Source: Methanomicrobiaceae archaeon
GTDB taxonomy: Archaea; Halobacteriota; Methanomicrobia; Methanomicrobiales; Methanomicrobiaceae
Assembly: GCA_029762625.1 (NCBI GenBank)
Contig: JARVGI010000005.1
Location: 58,804 to 122,803, forward strand
Reading direction: 5' to 3'
DNA: 64,000 nucleotides
The notes below the pieces were generated by a model. The model was not told the origin of the DNA and did no database searches. It saw nothing but the letters and a program-made list of their open reading frames with translations. A program made the translations under genes and the position numbers. Below are positions 9,127 through 17,432 of this stretch, in pieces; the stretch's first letter is position 1, and each line of letters opens with the position of its first letter.

Positions 9127-9954
9127 TCATGCATCGTCCCAGCAGTCTCGCAGGAAAGCAACCTCGCCCGCAAGCAGGGTGATCTTCTCTTCGGAGCACA
9201 GGTCGGCAGTAAAATTCCGGTCTTCGATCTCGAGCGTGAGGTTATCCGCGTGATGCTGCTGCTTCAGGAGCGAGATGATACCCGCAATGTCCTCGTTTCC
9301 CGCAACCGGGAGGTGCACGGCGTTTGATGCGACCGCACTTACGTGCACGTTTGCGATGCGGTCGCCGCAGGTCGCGATGTAAGCTTCCACTTCCTCCACC
9401 GACTGTTTCAGTGCGTGGGCCACGTCAAGGGTAAACCAGAGCCACGGCTCCCGGTCGAGCAGTTCACGCACGTCCTGCGGCGTGCAGAGAAGCGAATTCA
9501 CCTTCCGCTCCATATTCTCCATTGCCACACAGACGGATTTGCCCCTCGAACTCCCGTGCAATGCATCGATATAGTGCTCGAATCTTCGATAGTCCGCATC
9601 GCTCGGCACTCTCTTGGCAGTCCGCCGCCCCGGGTGCAGGGTGACCGTCCGTGCCCCCAGCGTCTCGGCGATGTCCACGGCGCACAGGGCATACTGCACC
9701 GACACCGCGGCGATATGGGGATTGATAGAGCAGGGGTTGAGGTCGAGCACCGGCGCATGCACCGAGATGGGGGCAAGACGGGGATGGGCCCGTACGCACT
9801 CCATGATCTCGTCGAGGGGCATGTCCCGGACCCAGAAATGCGGGGTTTCGATCCAGAACTCAATGCCTGAAAGGCCCGCCTCCTCCACAAAATCGAAAAT
9901 CAGGTCCATGGGATATTCGTGAAAGAACATGCTCGAGACGGCAAACTGGACCAT
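9127..9954 (-). CDS. Sugar phosphate isomerase/epimerase (AP-endonuclease-2 TIM barrel)
   Basis: A 275-residue TIM-barrel protein of the xylose isomerase-like family. Metal-ligand-type residues appear in order: SGIEFWIETPH, ISVHAPVLDLN, VTLHPGRR, VAMENMER, TLDVAHALKQ, NVHVSA and LEIEDR. The reading frame stays open far upstream through antisense of xseA, so I placed the start at ATG 9954. A GGAGGAGG stretch about 20 bases upstream is farther than ideal. The substrate is unknown; it diverges from xseA. Confidence 0.82.
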   Translation of the reverse strand: MVQFAVSSMFFHEYPMDLIFDFVEEAGLSGIEFWIETPHFWVRDMPLDEIMECVRAHPRLAPISVHAPVLDLNPCSINPHIAAVSVQYALCAVDIAETLGARTVTLHPGRRTAKRVPSDADYRRFEHYIDALHGSSRGKSVCVAMENMERKVNSLLCTPQDVRELLDREPWLWFTLDVAHALKQSVEEVEAYIATCGDRIANVHVSAVASNAVHLPVAGNEDIAGIISLLKQQHHADNLTLEIEDRNFTADLCSEEKITLLAGEVAFLRDCWDDA

Positions 9955-9993
9955 GCTATCAATTGATATTTCTCCTCCTCCTACTTTGATGTG

Positions 9994-11241
9994 ATGGAGG
10001 GAGGAGGAACCGGGCTTTTCGCAGATGAAGGCGGTGCGGAAATTGCCACTGTCGCCGAGATCTCGCACCTCGTCCATCAGCTGCTCGACGATCCGCGCCT
10101 GCAGGCGATCTGGGTACAGGGAGAGGTGAGGGACTGTTCTTTTTCGGCGAAAGGCCACTGCTATTTTTCCCTCTCCGAGCAGCATGCCGACGGGACGCAC
10201 GTGATCAACTGCGCCATGTGGCGCAGTTATGCCCGCGAGCTCTTCTTTGAGCCCCGGGACGGGATGCAGGTGCTCGTGTGGGGATCGGTGGAGGTCTATG
10301 AGCCCCAGGGCAGGTACCAGTTCATCGTCAGGGACATGGTCTGCGCAGGGGAGGGGGAAAAACATCTCCTCGTCCAGCGGTGGAAGGAGGGACTTGCCCA
10401 TGAAGGCCTCTTTGATGCGGCGCGAAAAAAGCCGCTCCCCCGCTTTCCGGAGAGGGTTGGCGTGGTCACCTCGGCAACGGGAGCCGCCCGGCGCGACATC
10501 GAACAGGTCATCGCCCGCCGGTTTCCGGTCGAGGTTGTCCTCTGCCCTGCCGCGGTGCAGGGGGAGACCGCCCCTGCAGAGATCGCCGCGGCCCTCGGGC
10601 GGATCGACGGAGCGGTGGACGTAATCATTGTCGGGAGGGGCGGGGGGAGCTTCGAGGATCTCTTCGCTTTCAACCACCCGCAGGTGGTGCGGGCAATCGC
10701 CGCCTGCATAACGCCGGTGGTCAGCGCGGTGGGCCACGAGACCGACCACACCCTCGCCGACTATGCTGCAGACCTGCGGGCCCCCACCCCCTCTGCCGCC
10801 GCAGAGCTCGCGGTTCCCGACCGCATCGAGCTTGCCAGCGATCTCGTGCGCCTGAGGCACCAGCTCCGATCGGGGCTCGTCGCCCGCGTGGAGCGCGGAT
10901 GGGAGACGCTGGAGGGTCTGCGGTTTCGCCTGCAGCCGCGGCGGTTCCAGCGAAGGATCGATGAAGAGATGCAGCGGATCGTGGATCTCGATGAACGGCT
11001 GGCGAGGGCGGAAGGGTCGCTTCTCACGCGGCAGCGCATGCTACTCGGCCAGCTCGCGACTTCACTCGACGCACTCAACCCTCACGCCTCCCTCGTCCGG
11101 GGCTACTGCATCGTGGAAAAGGACGGTGCGGTCGTCTCATCCGCAGGTGCGCTCGCACGGGGGGACCGCGTCACCCTCCGCCTGGCTGACGGGAGCGCAT
11201 CGGCACAGATTGAAGAGGTAGATCATGACGGCAACCTATGA
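9994..11241 (+). CDS. xseA: Exodeoxyribonuclease VII large subunit
   Basis: XseA degrades single-stranded DNA with XseB. The N-terminal OB fold (IWVQGEVRDCSFSAKGHCYF) is followed by the catalytic region with GVVTSATGAARRDI, VGRGGGSFEDLFAFN and SAVGHETDHTLADYAADLRA, then a helical domain and the conserved NPHASLVRGYCIV segment. ATG 9994 is taken as the start; GTG lies one codon earlier. It overlaps xseB by 17 bases. Exonuclease VII is a bacterial hallmark, so the pair looks like an old acquisition from bacteria. Confidence 0.94.
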   Translation: MEGGGTGLFADEGGAEIATVAEISHLVHQLLDDPRLQAIWVQGEVRDCSFSAKGHCYFSLSEQHADGTHVINCAMWRSYARELFFEPRDGMQVLVWGSVEVYEPQGRYQFIVRDMVCAGEGEKHLLVQRWKEGLAHEGLFDAARKKPLPRFPERVGVVTSATGAARRDIEQVIARRFPVEVVLCPAAVQGETAPAEIAAALGRIDGAVDVIIVGRGGGSFEDLFAFNHPQVVRAIAACITPVVSAVGHETDHTLADYAADLRAPTPSAAAELAVPDRIELASDLVRLRHQLRSGLVARVERGWETLEGLRFRLQPRRFQRRIDEEMQRIVDLDERLARAEGSLLTRQRMLLGQLATSLDALNPHASLVRGYCIVEKDGAVVSSAGALARGDRVTLRLADGSASAQIEEVDHDGNL

Positions 11242-11407
11242 AGAACTGATCCTTGAGCTCAGGCAGATTGTATCCGCGATCGAAGAGGGGGATATCGGGC
11301 TCGACGAGAGCATACGGCTCTATGAGCGGGGATCAGAACTGGTGAAACGGTGCGAGCAGTTGCTCGAGGATGCGGAACTCAAGATCACCGAGCTGGGGTG
11401 CGAATAA
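11225..11407 (+). CDS. xseB: Exodeoxyribonuclease VII small subunit
   Basis: A 60-residue helical XseB subunit, with the family pattern YEELILELRQIVSAIEEGDI and LDESIRLYERG. It starts inside the end of xseA, as in bacterial xseAB operons, indicating translational coupling. Its last 23 bases overlap the convergent DUF371 gene. Confidence 0.93.
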   Translation: MTATYEELILELRQIVSAIEEGDIGLDESIRLYERGSELVKRCEQLLEDAELKITELGCE

Positions 11408-11822
11408 CCGCCACCATCTCGACCGCCAGCTCCGCACCCTCCTGCAGCACCGCAATGAGATTGCGGGGCAGGGTCGCAGCCGCATGATCGGAGAAAATGC
11501 CCACCGTGCGCCCGCAGACAAATCCACTTTTTCGCCATACCAGATCGGCGGGATGGTCCAGGGTCATGCGTTCGTGCCCGCGTGAGCGGATGCACACCGA
11601 ATGCTCCCCGGCGGTCAGGGTGGTGTGCAGCACCGCCCGGCTGTCGGCGAGCGCGCGCCGAAACTCGTCGGAGAGGTCGGCCGCCCCTTTGTCGGCGCCC
11701 ACGCCGATGATGCAGTGGCCTGCCGGGGACAGGTGTGCCTCGCGGGTTACCTCGAAGGTGGTCCGGTGAGACCCCGAGACATTCGGATGACCCCTGCAGA
11801 CCAGCGTTTCACGGACCTTCAT
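11385..11822 (-). CDS. DUF371 family protein
   Basis: A 145-residue archaeal conserved protein of unknown function. The start MKVRETLVCRGHPNVSGSHR and the segment GHCIIGVGADKGAADLSDEF are typical of DUF371. I set the start at ATG 11822, which fits the family length; the frame stays open further upstream. It converges on xseB with a 23-base overlap. No catalytic motif is obvious beyond the conserved His, Arg and Asp residues. Confidence 0.85.
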   Translation of the reverse strand: MKVRETLVCRGHPNVSGSHRTTFEVTREAHLSPAGHCIIGVGADKGAADLSDEFRRALADSRAVLHTTLTAGEHSVCIRSRGHERMTLDHPADLVWRKSGFVCGRTVGIFSDHAAATLPRNLIAVLQEGAELAVEMVAVIRTPAR

Positions 11823-11917
11823 CTCTAGTGAGATGAAGCGGACAATGTCCTTCAATGTTGTGAATGGCCCGTTCCGAGCGGCAGGGTATATGGCACCCCG
11901 GTGCATACCAGTATGCG

Positions 11918-12493
11918 ATGAATCTCCTTGTGCAGTGTCCGGTATGTGACGAAGAGCAGGAGCACGAAGTGCTCAAGGAAAACGGGAACCTTCTGGTGAG
12001 GTGCACGGAGTGCGGCCATGTGCATCGCACGGAGCGCCCGAAGCGCCCCTCGGTCATTGAGGTCAGGGCGGTGGTGAGCAGGGAGACCGAATCAACGGTG
12101 TGCACCATCGAACTGCTCTCGGACGAGGAATGCAGCGAGGGAGACCTTCTCGTGGCGGAGTGCGGCGACGAGGCCATGGGCGTCGAGGTGACCGGCATCG
12201 AGGTGGGCGATGGGCGGGCTTCGAGGGCCCGGGCCGATGAGATCAGCACCCTGTGGACACGCCATATCGATGAGGTGGTGGTCAGGGCGTCGGTGCACGA
12301 CGGCAGGAAGACCATTCCGGTCTACGCACGGGCCGACGGCGAAGAGGAATTCTCCGTGGGAGGGGTGGTGGATTTCGACCGGATCAGGTTCAGGATCACC
12401 CAGATTAAAATGCGGGAAGGCCAGGTGTTACGAAAAGAAGGATGGAAAACCGTAGCCCGCAAAATCAAGAGGATATACGGGGTCCGGTTATAG
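11918..12493 (+). CDS. HVO_0476-family zinc finger protein
   Basis: A 191-residue archaeal protein with an N-terminal zinc ribbon (CPVC, then CTEC) followed by a beta-rich domain ending KIKRIYGVRL. I chose ATG 11918 (MNLLVQCPVCDEEQ) because it sits just before the zinc ribbon; the frame extends 18 codons upstream. It diverges from the DUF371 gene and converges on the thioredoxin-like gene with a six-base overlap. The function is unknown; nucleic acid or ribosome association is only a guess from the fold. Confidence 0.82.
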   Translation: MNLLVQCPVCDEEQEHEVLKENGNLLVRCTECGHVHRTERPKRPSVIEVRAVVSRETESTVCTIELLSDEECSEGDLLVAECGDEAMGVEVTGIEVGDGRASRARADEISTLWTRHIDEVVVRASVHDGRKTIPVYARADGEEEFSVGGVVDFDRIRFRITQIKMREGQVLRKEGWKTVARKIKRIYGVRL

Positions 12494-12748
12494 ATATTTC
12501 TTGATTGCAGATTCGAGTTCTTCCCGATGAACAACTCCTTCAAACCGCTCTTTGACCTCATCGTCTTCGAGGATGACGATGGTCGGGGTGACGCGCAGGC
12601 CGAATGTCTTGATGTAATCGGGATTGTTTACCGCGTCGATCTCCTCGATCTTAATGCCCAGAGACGTTTCGACCTCCTGATTGATCGGTATCTGCTCTTC
12701 ACATCCCATGCACCCCTCCTGGTTAAAACAGATCACTTTCACCGCCAT
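12488..12748 (-). CDS. Small thioredoxin-like protein
   Basis: An 86-residue thioredoxin-fold protein with redox motif CMGC near the N-terminus (ICFNQEGCMGCEEQIPINQ) and the cis-proline motif RVTPTIVIL. It resembles the short archaeal thioredoxin/glutaredoxin-like proteins used as protein disulfide reductants. It has no signal peptide, so it is cytoplasmic. It lies downstream of the FKBP-like gene on the same strand. Confidence 0.87.
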   Translation of the reverse strand: MAVKVICFNQEGCMGCEEQIPINQEVETSLGIKIEEIDAVNNPDYIKTFGLRVTPTIVILEDDEVKERFEGVVHREELESAIKKYL

Positions 12749-12801
12749 GGAAGAGAAATGGGAACCGGGATATAAAATGCTATGCTTTCCCGTCCAGTCC
12801 G

Positions 12802-13494
12802 TTAATTGCCGATGTATTCGAGAGTGATTGAAGCGGTCGGGTACCCGTACGCGACGGCAATCTCGTCGGTGGTTTTCTCGGCCACCTTGCCGTAGCGCAC
12901 ATAGATTTCAGGGGTGGCATTGTCCACCGTGATGATAGGGGTTGCCGATACTCCGAGCGGCACCCAGTCACCCGGTTCTGCAGAGCTGAAATTGAACGCA
13001 GTGCCATATCCCTCCACGATACCGTTGAATTCCTCGGCGGTCATTGCGGTCACCATCGTCTCCGCACCGTCAATCTCGACCGATTTTTGTTGATTGATCC
13101 GCATCCCCTGCAGGGCGGCATTGATCTGCGCGAGCTCGCCGGACAGCATGGTGTTGGACGCTCCCTCGGGGTACCGGAGCGTGATGGGGATAAAGGTCTC
13201 CGTATATTCCTCACCAACCGTCATCACGAGCGGGTCCGAAAGCAGCGCGAGGTTGCCTTTTTCATACTCCGCCTGGAAGACCTGCACGTTTGAGGTGATA
13301 ACAGGAACGCCTGATGCGTCAAAGAGCGTGTACCCTACCTGGCAGATCGACCCGGGCTGGGCAGTTTTGAAAAACGAGAAAAAGCCCATGTTCAGCGTGA
13401 AACCAGCCACGCAGATGACAAGAACACCAAGGATGGCAATCTTGGAAAGGCGGTCGGATACACCTTTGTTCTTCTGGTCCCCCTGTTTTTTCAT
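12802..13494 (-). CDS. Membrane-anchored FKBP-like protein
   Basis: A 230-residue protein with an N-terminal transmembrane segment (about residues 18 to 40, KIAILGVLVICVAGFTLN) and an extracytoplasmic domain. The segment INAALQGMRINQQKSVEI and the preceding VGYTLFDASGVPV recall the FKBP peptidyl-prolyl isomerase core, but conservation is weak and activity is doubtful. The likely role is assisting folding outside the membrane. It precedes the thioredoxin-like gene, so a redox/folding pair is possible. Confidence 0.6.
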   Translation of the reverse strand: MKKQGDQKNKGVSDRLSKIAILGVLVICVAGFTLNMGFFSFFKTAQPGSICQVGYTLFDASGVPVITSNVQVFQAEYEKGNLALLSDPLVMTVGEEYTETFIPITLRYPEGASNTMLSGELAQINAALQGMRINQQKSVEIDGAETMVTAMTAEEFNGIVEGYGTAFNFSSAEPGDWVPLGVSATPIITVDNATPEIYVRYGKVAEKTTDEIAVAYGYPTASITLEYIGN

Positions 13495-13602
13495 CCTACA
13501 TATATCCTCCTTTCACCCTGATAAATGGTGATCACGGGGCACGAACACCGGCTCTCCCGATTGTAACATTGATATGTCAATAACACTACCTGAAGGTTAG
13601 GT

Positions 13603-13620
13603 CCACGGGATTCACCGTGG
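13603..13620. promoter_or_regulatory. Inverted repeat upstream of hsp20
   Basis: CCACGG, six bases, CCGTGG form a perfect inverted repeat that ends 30 bases before the hsp20 ATG. A second near-palindrome, ACCTGAAGGT, lies just upstream. This is where an archaeal operator or leader hairpin would lie. A regulatory role in heat shock is inferred, not shown. Confidence 0.4.
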
Positions 13621-13650
13621 CCATCGATGCAGAACATACGAGGTATACAC

Positions 13651-14133
13651 ATGGCATGGAGACGCAGATATCCAATGCGCCCGTTATGGGACGAATTCGA
13701 TCAGATGATGGCTGAGATGGAGGACCGGTTCCAGCGGATGTTCCAGGGAGCGGGCCTTCCCACGCCCGCCGAGATGGGATCCCGGGTGCTTCCCGCCCTC
13801 AGGGGAGAATTCCGCGTGGATGTGCGGGAGCATGAAGATGAAGTGGTCGTGGTTGCCGATCTCCCCGGCGTGGACAAGGAGGGCGTGCAGCTCCGGCTTG
13901 TCGACCCGAACCTCCTCCTCATCAAGACCGAGCGGCGCGAGGAGAGAGAGGAAAGCGGCGAGAAAGAGGGATATTACATGAGAGAGCGGCAATACGGCTC
14001 GATGAGCCGCACGGTTGCGCTCCCCGTCGATGTCACCGAAGAGGGGGCGACCGCAAGTTTCAAGAACGGCGTGCTGGAAGTGCACCTCAAAAAACTGGTC
14101 AAAGAGGAAGGCCCCCACATTCCCATCGAATGA
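13651..14133 (+). CDS. Hsp20/alpha-crystallin small heat shock protein
   Basis: A 160-residue small heat shock protein. The N-terminal arm (MAWRRRYPMRPLWDEFDQMM) precedes an alpha-crystallin domain with EFRVDVREHEDEVVVVADLP, the central GYYMRERQYGSMSRTVALP and the FKNGVLEVHLKK strand. A C-terminal IPI motif (HIPIE) for oligomerisation is present. The start is ATG 13651. It stands alone with an inverted repeat in its promoter region. Confidence 0.95.
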   Translation: MAWRRRYPMRPLWDEFDQMMAEMEDRFQRMFQGAGLPTPAEMGSRVLPALRGEFRVDVREHEDEVVVVADLPGVDKEGVQLRLVDPNLLLIKTERREEREESGEKEGYYMRERQYGSMSRTVALPVDVTEEGATASFKNGVLEVHLKKLVKEEGPHIPIE

Positions 14134-14250
14134 ACGCGCGCACCCGCCGGTTCACGCACCCACCCAGCCCCCGTATACACGGGGATCCGTCATTCGTTTT
14201 TTTCCCGGCATCGATTCATTGATGTGGAGGGACGAGTAAACAATGTTCAG

Positions 14251-15036
14251 ATGGACAAGAAAAAGGTCAGGAATTATATGACCTATGACGTCGTCACCGT
14301 CGAGGCGAGAGGGACGGCGAAAGACGTCATTGAAACCATAAAAAAAACCAACCACGATGGATTTCCCGTCGTCAGGGACGGGGAGGTGGTTGGCTATGTC
14401 TCTGCAAGAGACCTGCTGTTTACCCATCCCGACACCCCGGTCGAGCGGATCATGTCAAAGCACCTTATCGTCGCCGACCCGGAAATGAGCATCAATGACG
14501 CAGCGAGGGTGATTTTCCGGTCCGGCATCCAGAAACTGCCTGTCGTCGACGAGGACAACAGGCTCATCGGGATCATCTCGAATGCCGATGTCATCAGGTC
14601 ACAGATCGAGCATGTCTCTCCGGAAAAGGTCTTTAAATTCATCGAAACCCTGAAAACGCTGCACGGGGTCGAGCCCACCCTCAAGCGAGGGAGCGTGCCG
14701 ATCGACGAACTCCTCCCCACCCAGTCAAAGATCTACGAGGACGAACTGGAAGGGAGGATATACGAAATTAAAAAAGGGCTTGCCGAACCGCTGATCGTCG
14801 TCAGGCGGCCGGGACGCCTCATCCTCGTCGACGGGCACCACCGGACCATCGCGGCGAAGCGCCTCGCACTCAAGTACCTGGATGCATATATCATCGAGAT
14901 CGCCGAGGACATCGAACTGGGCATGGAAAAAACCGCCCGGGCAATGAACCTGACAACCCTGGACGATATCAAGGTCCTCGACTATGCCCGCCATCCACTC
15001 GTCGCCCTCACCCACCGCCTCGTGCGGCACGGCTAA
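14251..15036 (+). CDS. CBS-pair protein fused to a ParB-like domain
   Basis: About 261 residues from ATG 14251. Two CBS domains (VRNYMTYDVVTVEARGTAKD to IIGIISNADVIRSQIEH) lead into a ParB/Srx-like module with the motif LVDGHHRTIAAKRL. CBS pairs bind adenine nucleotides; ParB-like folds can bind DNA or CTP, or act as small ATPases. The combination occurs in archaea but has no assigned role. A GTG at 14224 in the same frame is an alternative start. The stop overlaps the convergent nucleotidyltransferase gene by four bases. Confidence 0.85.
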   Translation: MDKKKVRNYMTYDVVTVEARGTAKDVIETIKKTNHDGFPVVRDGEVVGYVSARDLLFTHPDTPVERIMSKHLIVADPEMSINDAARVIFRSGIQKLPVVDEDNRLIGIISNADVIRSQIEHVSPEKVFKFIETLKTLHGVEPTLKRGSVPIDELLPTQSKIYEDELEGRIYEIKKGLAEPLIVVRRPGRLILVDGHHRTIAAKRLALKYLDAYIIEIAEDIELGMEKTARAMNLTTLDDIKVLDYARHPLVALTHRLVRHG

Positions 15037-16211
15037 GATCCATTGCACTGGGTCTCGAACTCTTCGTTGAGCAGGTGCTCCTTGACCACGGCATGGTCGG
15101 GAACGATCACTTCCGGCCAGACCCTCGTGCCTGCATGGATCACCACATTGTTGTTGATCACCGCTCTGGGCCCGATCACGGTTTCATTCTCGATGTTGCA
15201 TGCATCGCCTATCACCGCACCGTTGTCGATGATACTCCCGCTGATGGTCGTCGACCTCCCCACCGTGATGCCGCTGTAGAGCGACGAAGAGAAGATCTTC
15301 GTGTCCGGCCCGATCACGCAGTGGTCCCCGATGCTCGTATAGGGACCGATGAGAACGTTTTCGTTGATCACGACTCCTGATCCGATGGACACCGGGCCGA
15401 TGATCTGGGAATTCTCGCCAACCGTAATGGAGTGCCCGAGATCGACCGGACCGACCACATTCGCCCCCTTGACCCACAGATCACCTTTGATATGCGTGTA
15501 CGCCAGCTCGTTGAGCTCCCACTGTTCGGCCTGCCGGAGCGACCGGGGGCTGCCCACGTCGGTCCAGTTGCCCCGGGCGAGCCAGCCTCTCAGCACCTGC
15601 CCCTGGTTCATGAGCAGAGGGAAGAGGTTTTTAGCGAAATCATACTGCGTCTGCGGAGGGATATAGTCAAAGATATCAGGGTTGCAGACGTACATGCCCG
15701 TGCTCGCAAGGTTGGAGAAGATCTCTCCGGGCGACGGCTTTTCCTTGAACCGCTGGATGTGATAGTTGACATCGATCTCGGCAATCCCGAATTCGCAGGG
15801 CTCATCGATGGAGAGCAGGGCGATCGAGGCGATGGCATCGCTGCGCAGGTGATCCCGGTAAAATGCGAGGAGATCGATATCGGTCACGTGATCCCCTCCC
15901 ACGACCAGAAACGGTGTGTCCCCCAGGTACTTCTGGGCGTTTTTCACGCTTCCGGCAGTGCCGAGCTTTATCTTTTCGGGCACATAGGTCACCTCCACAC
16001 CGAAGAGAGACCCGTCACCCAGCGCCTCCTGCACCGCAGTCCCCTTGTAGCCCACCGTCACGATCACTTCCGTGAACCCGAGGTGGGAGAGGTGGGCAAC
16101 AAGATGCTGAATGGAAGGCTTGTTGACGATGGGGATGCACGGCTTTGGTCGTTCGAAGGTGAGGGGGCGCAGACGGGTTCCCTCGCCCCCGCACATGATG
16201 CAGACTTTCAT
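15033..16211 (-). CDS. Sugar-phosphate nucleotidyltransferase (GlmU/ManC-like)
   Basis: A 392-residue NTP-transferase. The N-terminal CIMCGGEGTRLRPLTFERPK is the nucleotide-binding signature, followed by KPCIPIVNKP and the VVGGDHVTDIDL metal-binding segment. The C-terminal third is a left-handed beta helix of hexapeptide repeats (for example GPVSIGSGVVINENVLIG). Such proteins activate GlcNAc-1-P, Glc-1-P or Man-1-P for glycan or lipid synthesis; the substrate cannot be chosen here. I set the start at ATG 16211, the usual position before CIMCGG. Confidence 0.9.
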   Translation of the reverse strand: MKVCIMCGGEGTRLRPLTFERPKPCIPIVNKPSIQHLVAHLSHLGFTEVIVTVGYKGTAVQEALGDGSLFGVEVTYVPEKIKLGTAGSVKNAQKYLGDTPFLVVGGDHVTDIDLLAFYRDHLRSDAIASIALLSIDEPCEFGIAEIDVNYHIQRFKEKPSPGEIFSNLASTGMYVCNPDIFDYIPPQTQYDFAKNLFPLLMNQGQVLRGWLARGNWTDVGSPRSLRQAEQWELNELAYTHIKGDLWVKGANVVGPVDLGHSITVGENSQIIGPVSIGSGVVINENVLIGPYTSIGDHCVIGPDTKIFSSSLYSGITVGRSTTISGSIIDNGAVIGDACNIENETVIGPRAVINNNVVIHAGTRVWPEVIVPDHAVVKEHLLNEEFETQCNGS

Positions 16212-16307
16212 GGATACTATGTGGGTTGATACCTTTTTTAGTGTTTTGTGGACGTCCAATCAGCACGACCACAGCATTCTTGAGCACCTCTGCCAGACTA
16301 CTAGATC

Positions 16308-16793
16308 ATGGTCGAATTCATGTGCACATTATGCGGGCGGTGCTGCATGGGTATGGGGAGGTATGTCAAAATCAAGGGCTCGATGGGACCGAAGTACATC
16401 TGCGTGCACGAACTGAGCAAGGAGACCGTGTACGCCACCGTCGAGAAACCCTACCGGGACACCTTCGACCCGGATGAGCGGGATACGCCACCGGAATGGT
16501 GCCCGTTCCTTCAGAAAGGCGAACGGGAGGGGACATGGGTCTGCATCATCCACGCCACCCGCCCCCGGTTCTGCAGGGACTTCGTCTGCGCCGTCATGCG
16601 CATTTATACGCGGGAGGGGGCGGAAGCGGGCAGGGTATCGGAAAAATTTAGCCTGATTTCTGCTGATGAACGGCTCAATGCACTCTGGAAAGAGCGGATC
16701 GATCCTCTCATCGCCGGCAACGATCCGGAGTGGAAAGCACAGGCCGCCGAAATCATCGCATCGGAAGGCTACCGCCTTGAGGTCTATGACTAG
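16308..16793 (+). CDS. YkgJ-family cysteine cluster protein
   Basis: A 161-residue protein with the CTLCGRCC cluster at the N-terminus and further cysteines at YICVHEL, EWCPF, WVCIIH and RFCRDFVC, as in the YkgJ (zinc or Fe-S cluster) family. The function is unknown. The following small gene overlaps its end by eight bases, so the two are probably translated together. Confidence 0.85.
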   Translation: MVEFMCTLCGRCCMGMGRYVKIKGSMGPKYICVHELSKETVYATVEKPYRDTFDPDERDTPPEWCPFLQKGEREGTWVCIIHATRPRFCRDFVCAVMRIYTREGAEAGRVSEKFSLISADERLNALWKERIDPLIAGNDPEWKAQAAEIIASEGYRLEVYD

Positions 16794-17052
16794 CGGCGCG
16801 GTGCGGGAACTGCCCGTGAAAGACGGATGGGTGCAGTGTACGCCCGCACGACGAGAAGAATTGATGAAATGCCGGTTCTGCGTTCATTCAACCCATTTCA
16901 TGGTGAAGGGGCGCTGGGTGGGCTCGCCCGCACGCGCCTACTGCCGGGTGCAACGCTCCACGGAAGCGGTAGACCTTGACGAGGTCGCCATGGTTCGCTG
17001 CGACGATGGCGCCGGGGAAGGGTTCCGGAGTATCATGAGCGTTATCAGTTGA
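16786..17052 (+). CDS. Small conserved cysteine-containing protein, unknown function
   Basis: An 88-residue protein beginning MTSGAVRELPVKDGWVQ and containing KCRFCVHSTHF, YCRVQRS and MVRCDDG. The spaced cysteines suggest a metal site or disulfides. It overlaps the YkgJ-like gene by eight bases, implying coupled translation and possibly a shared metal or redox role. I do not recognise a family. A downstream GTG is an alternative start. Confidence 0.6.
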   Translation: MTSGAVRELPVKDGWVQCTPARREELMKCRFCVHSTHFMVKGRWVGSPARAYCRVQRSTEAVDLDEVAMVRCDDGAGEGFRSIMSVIS

Positions 17053-17066
17053 TATCCCTCCGGGCA

Positions 17067-17393
17067 CTACCAGAATTTCCACCATCTTTTCGACTGAAAA
17101 GGTACCACGCCTGCTTCCTCTTCCCGCTCACGCTCGACGGTATGGCGGATGCGCCGCAGCTCCCGCTGCATCTCGACGAACTCCTCTTTCAGTTCATTGA
17201 TGTTCTTTCGTATGATTTCAAATTCCTCAAAAGAACGGCACTGCTCGATCTTGATGGAACCCCCCTCCGTGACGTGGGTGATTCCCGCTTCGATCAGCTC
17301 GAGAATTGCCTTGTCTCTCTTGATTGACCGACCGCTCGCATACTGGTCAATCATATCCACCAGTTCGGGATCGAGTGTGAAGGATAACCGCAT
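17067..17393 (-). CDS. Ribbon-helix-helix-like protein with coiled coil
   Basis: A 108-residue protein. The N-terminus MRLSFTLDPELVDMIDQYAS followed by SIKRDKAILELIEAGI resembles an RHH (CopG/MetJ) DNA-binding domain. A long charged coiled coil (ELKEEFVEMQRELRRIR) follows, and the end is tryptophan-rich (KRWWKFW). It may be a regulator or a scaffolding protein. It converges on the gene ending at 17052 and is followed upstream by cobyric acid synthase on the same strand. Confidence 0.65.
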   Translation of the reverse strand: MRLSFTLDPELVDMIDQYASGRSIKRDKAILELIEAGITHVTEGGSIKIEQCRSFEEFEIIRKNINELKEEFVEMQRELRRIRHTVEREREEEAGVVPFQSKRWWKFW

Positions 17394-17432
17394 GACCATG
17401 GCACACCTCAGAAACGTACCCGACGTCCCTGC

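Noticed and set aside
9955..10860. Upstream extension of the minus-strand isomerase frame
   Set aside because: It runs antisense to xseA, which has complete family motifs; the isomerase fold begins at ATG 9954.
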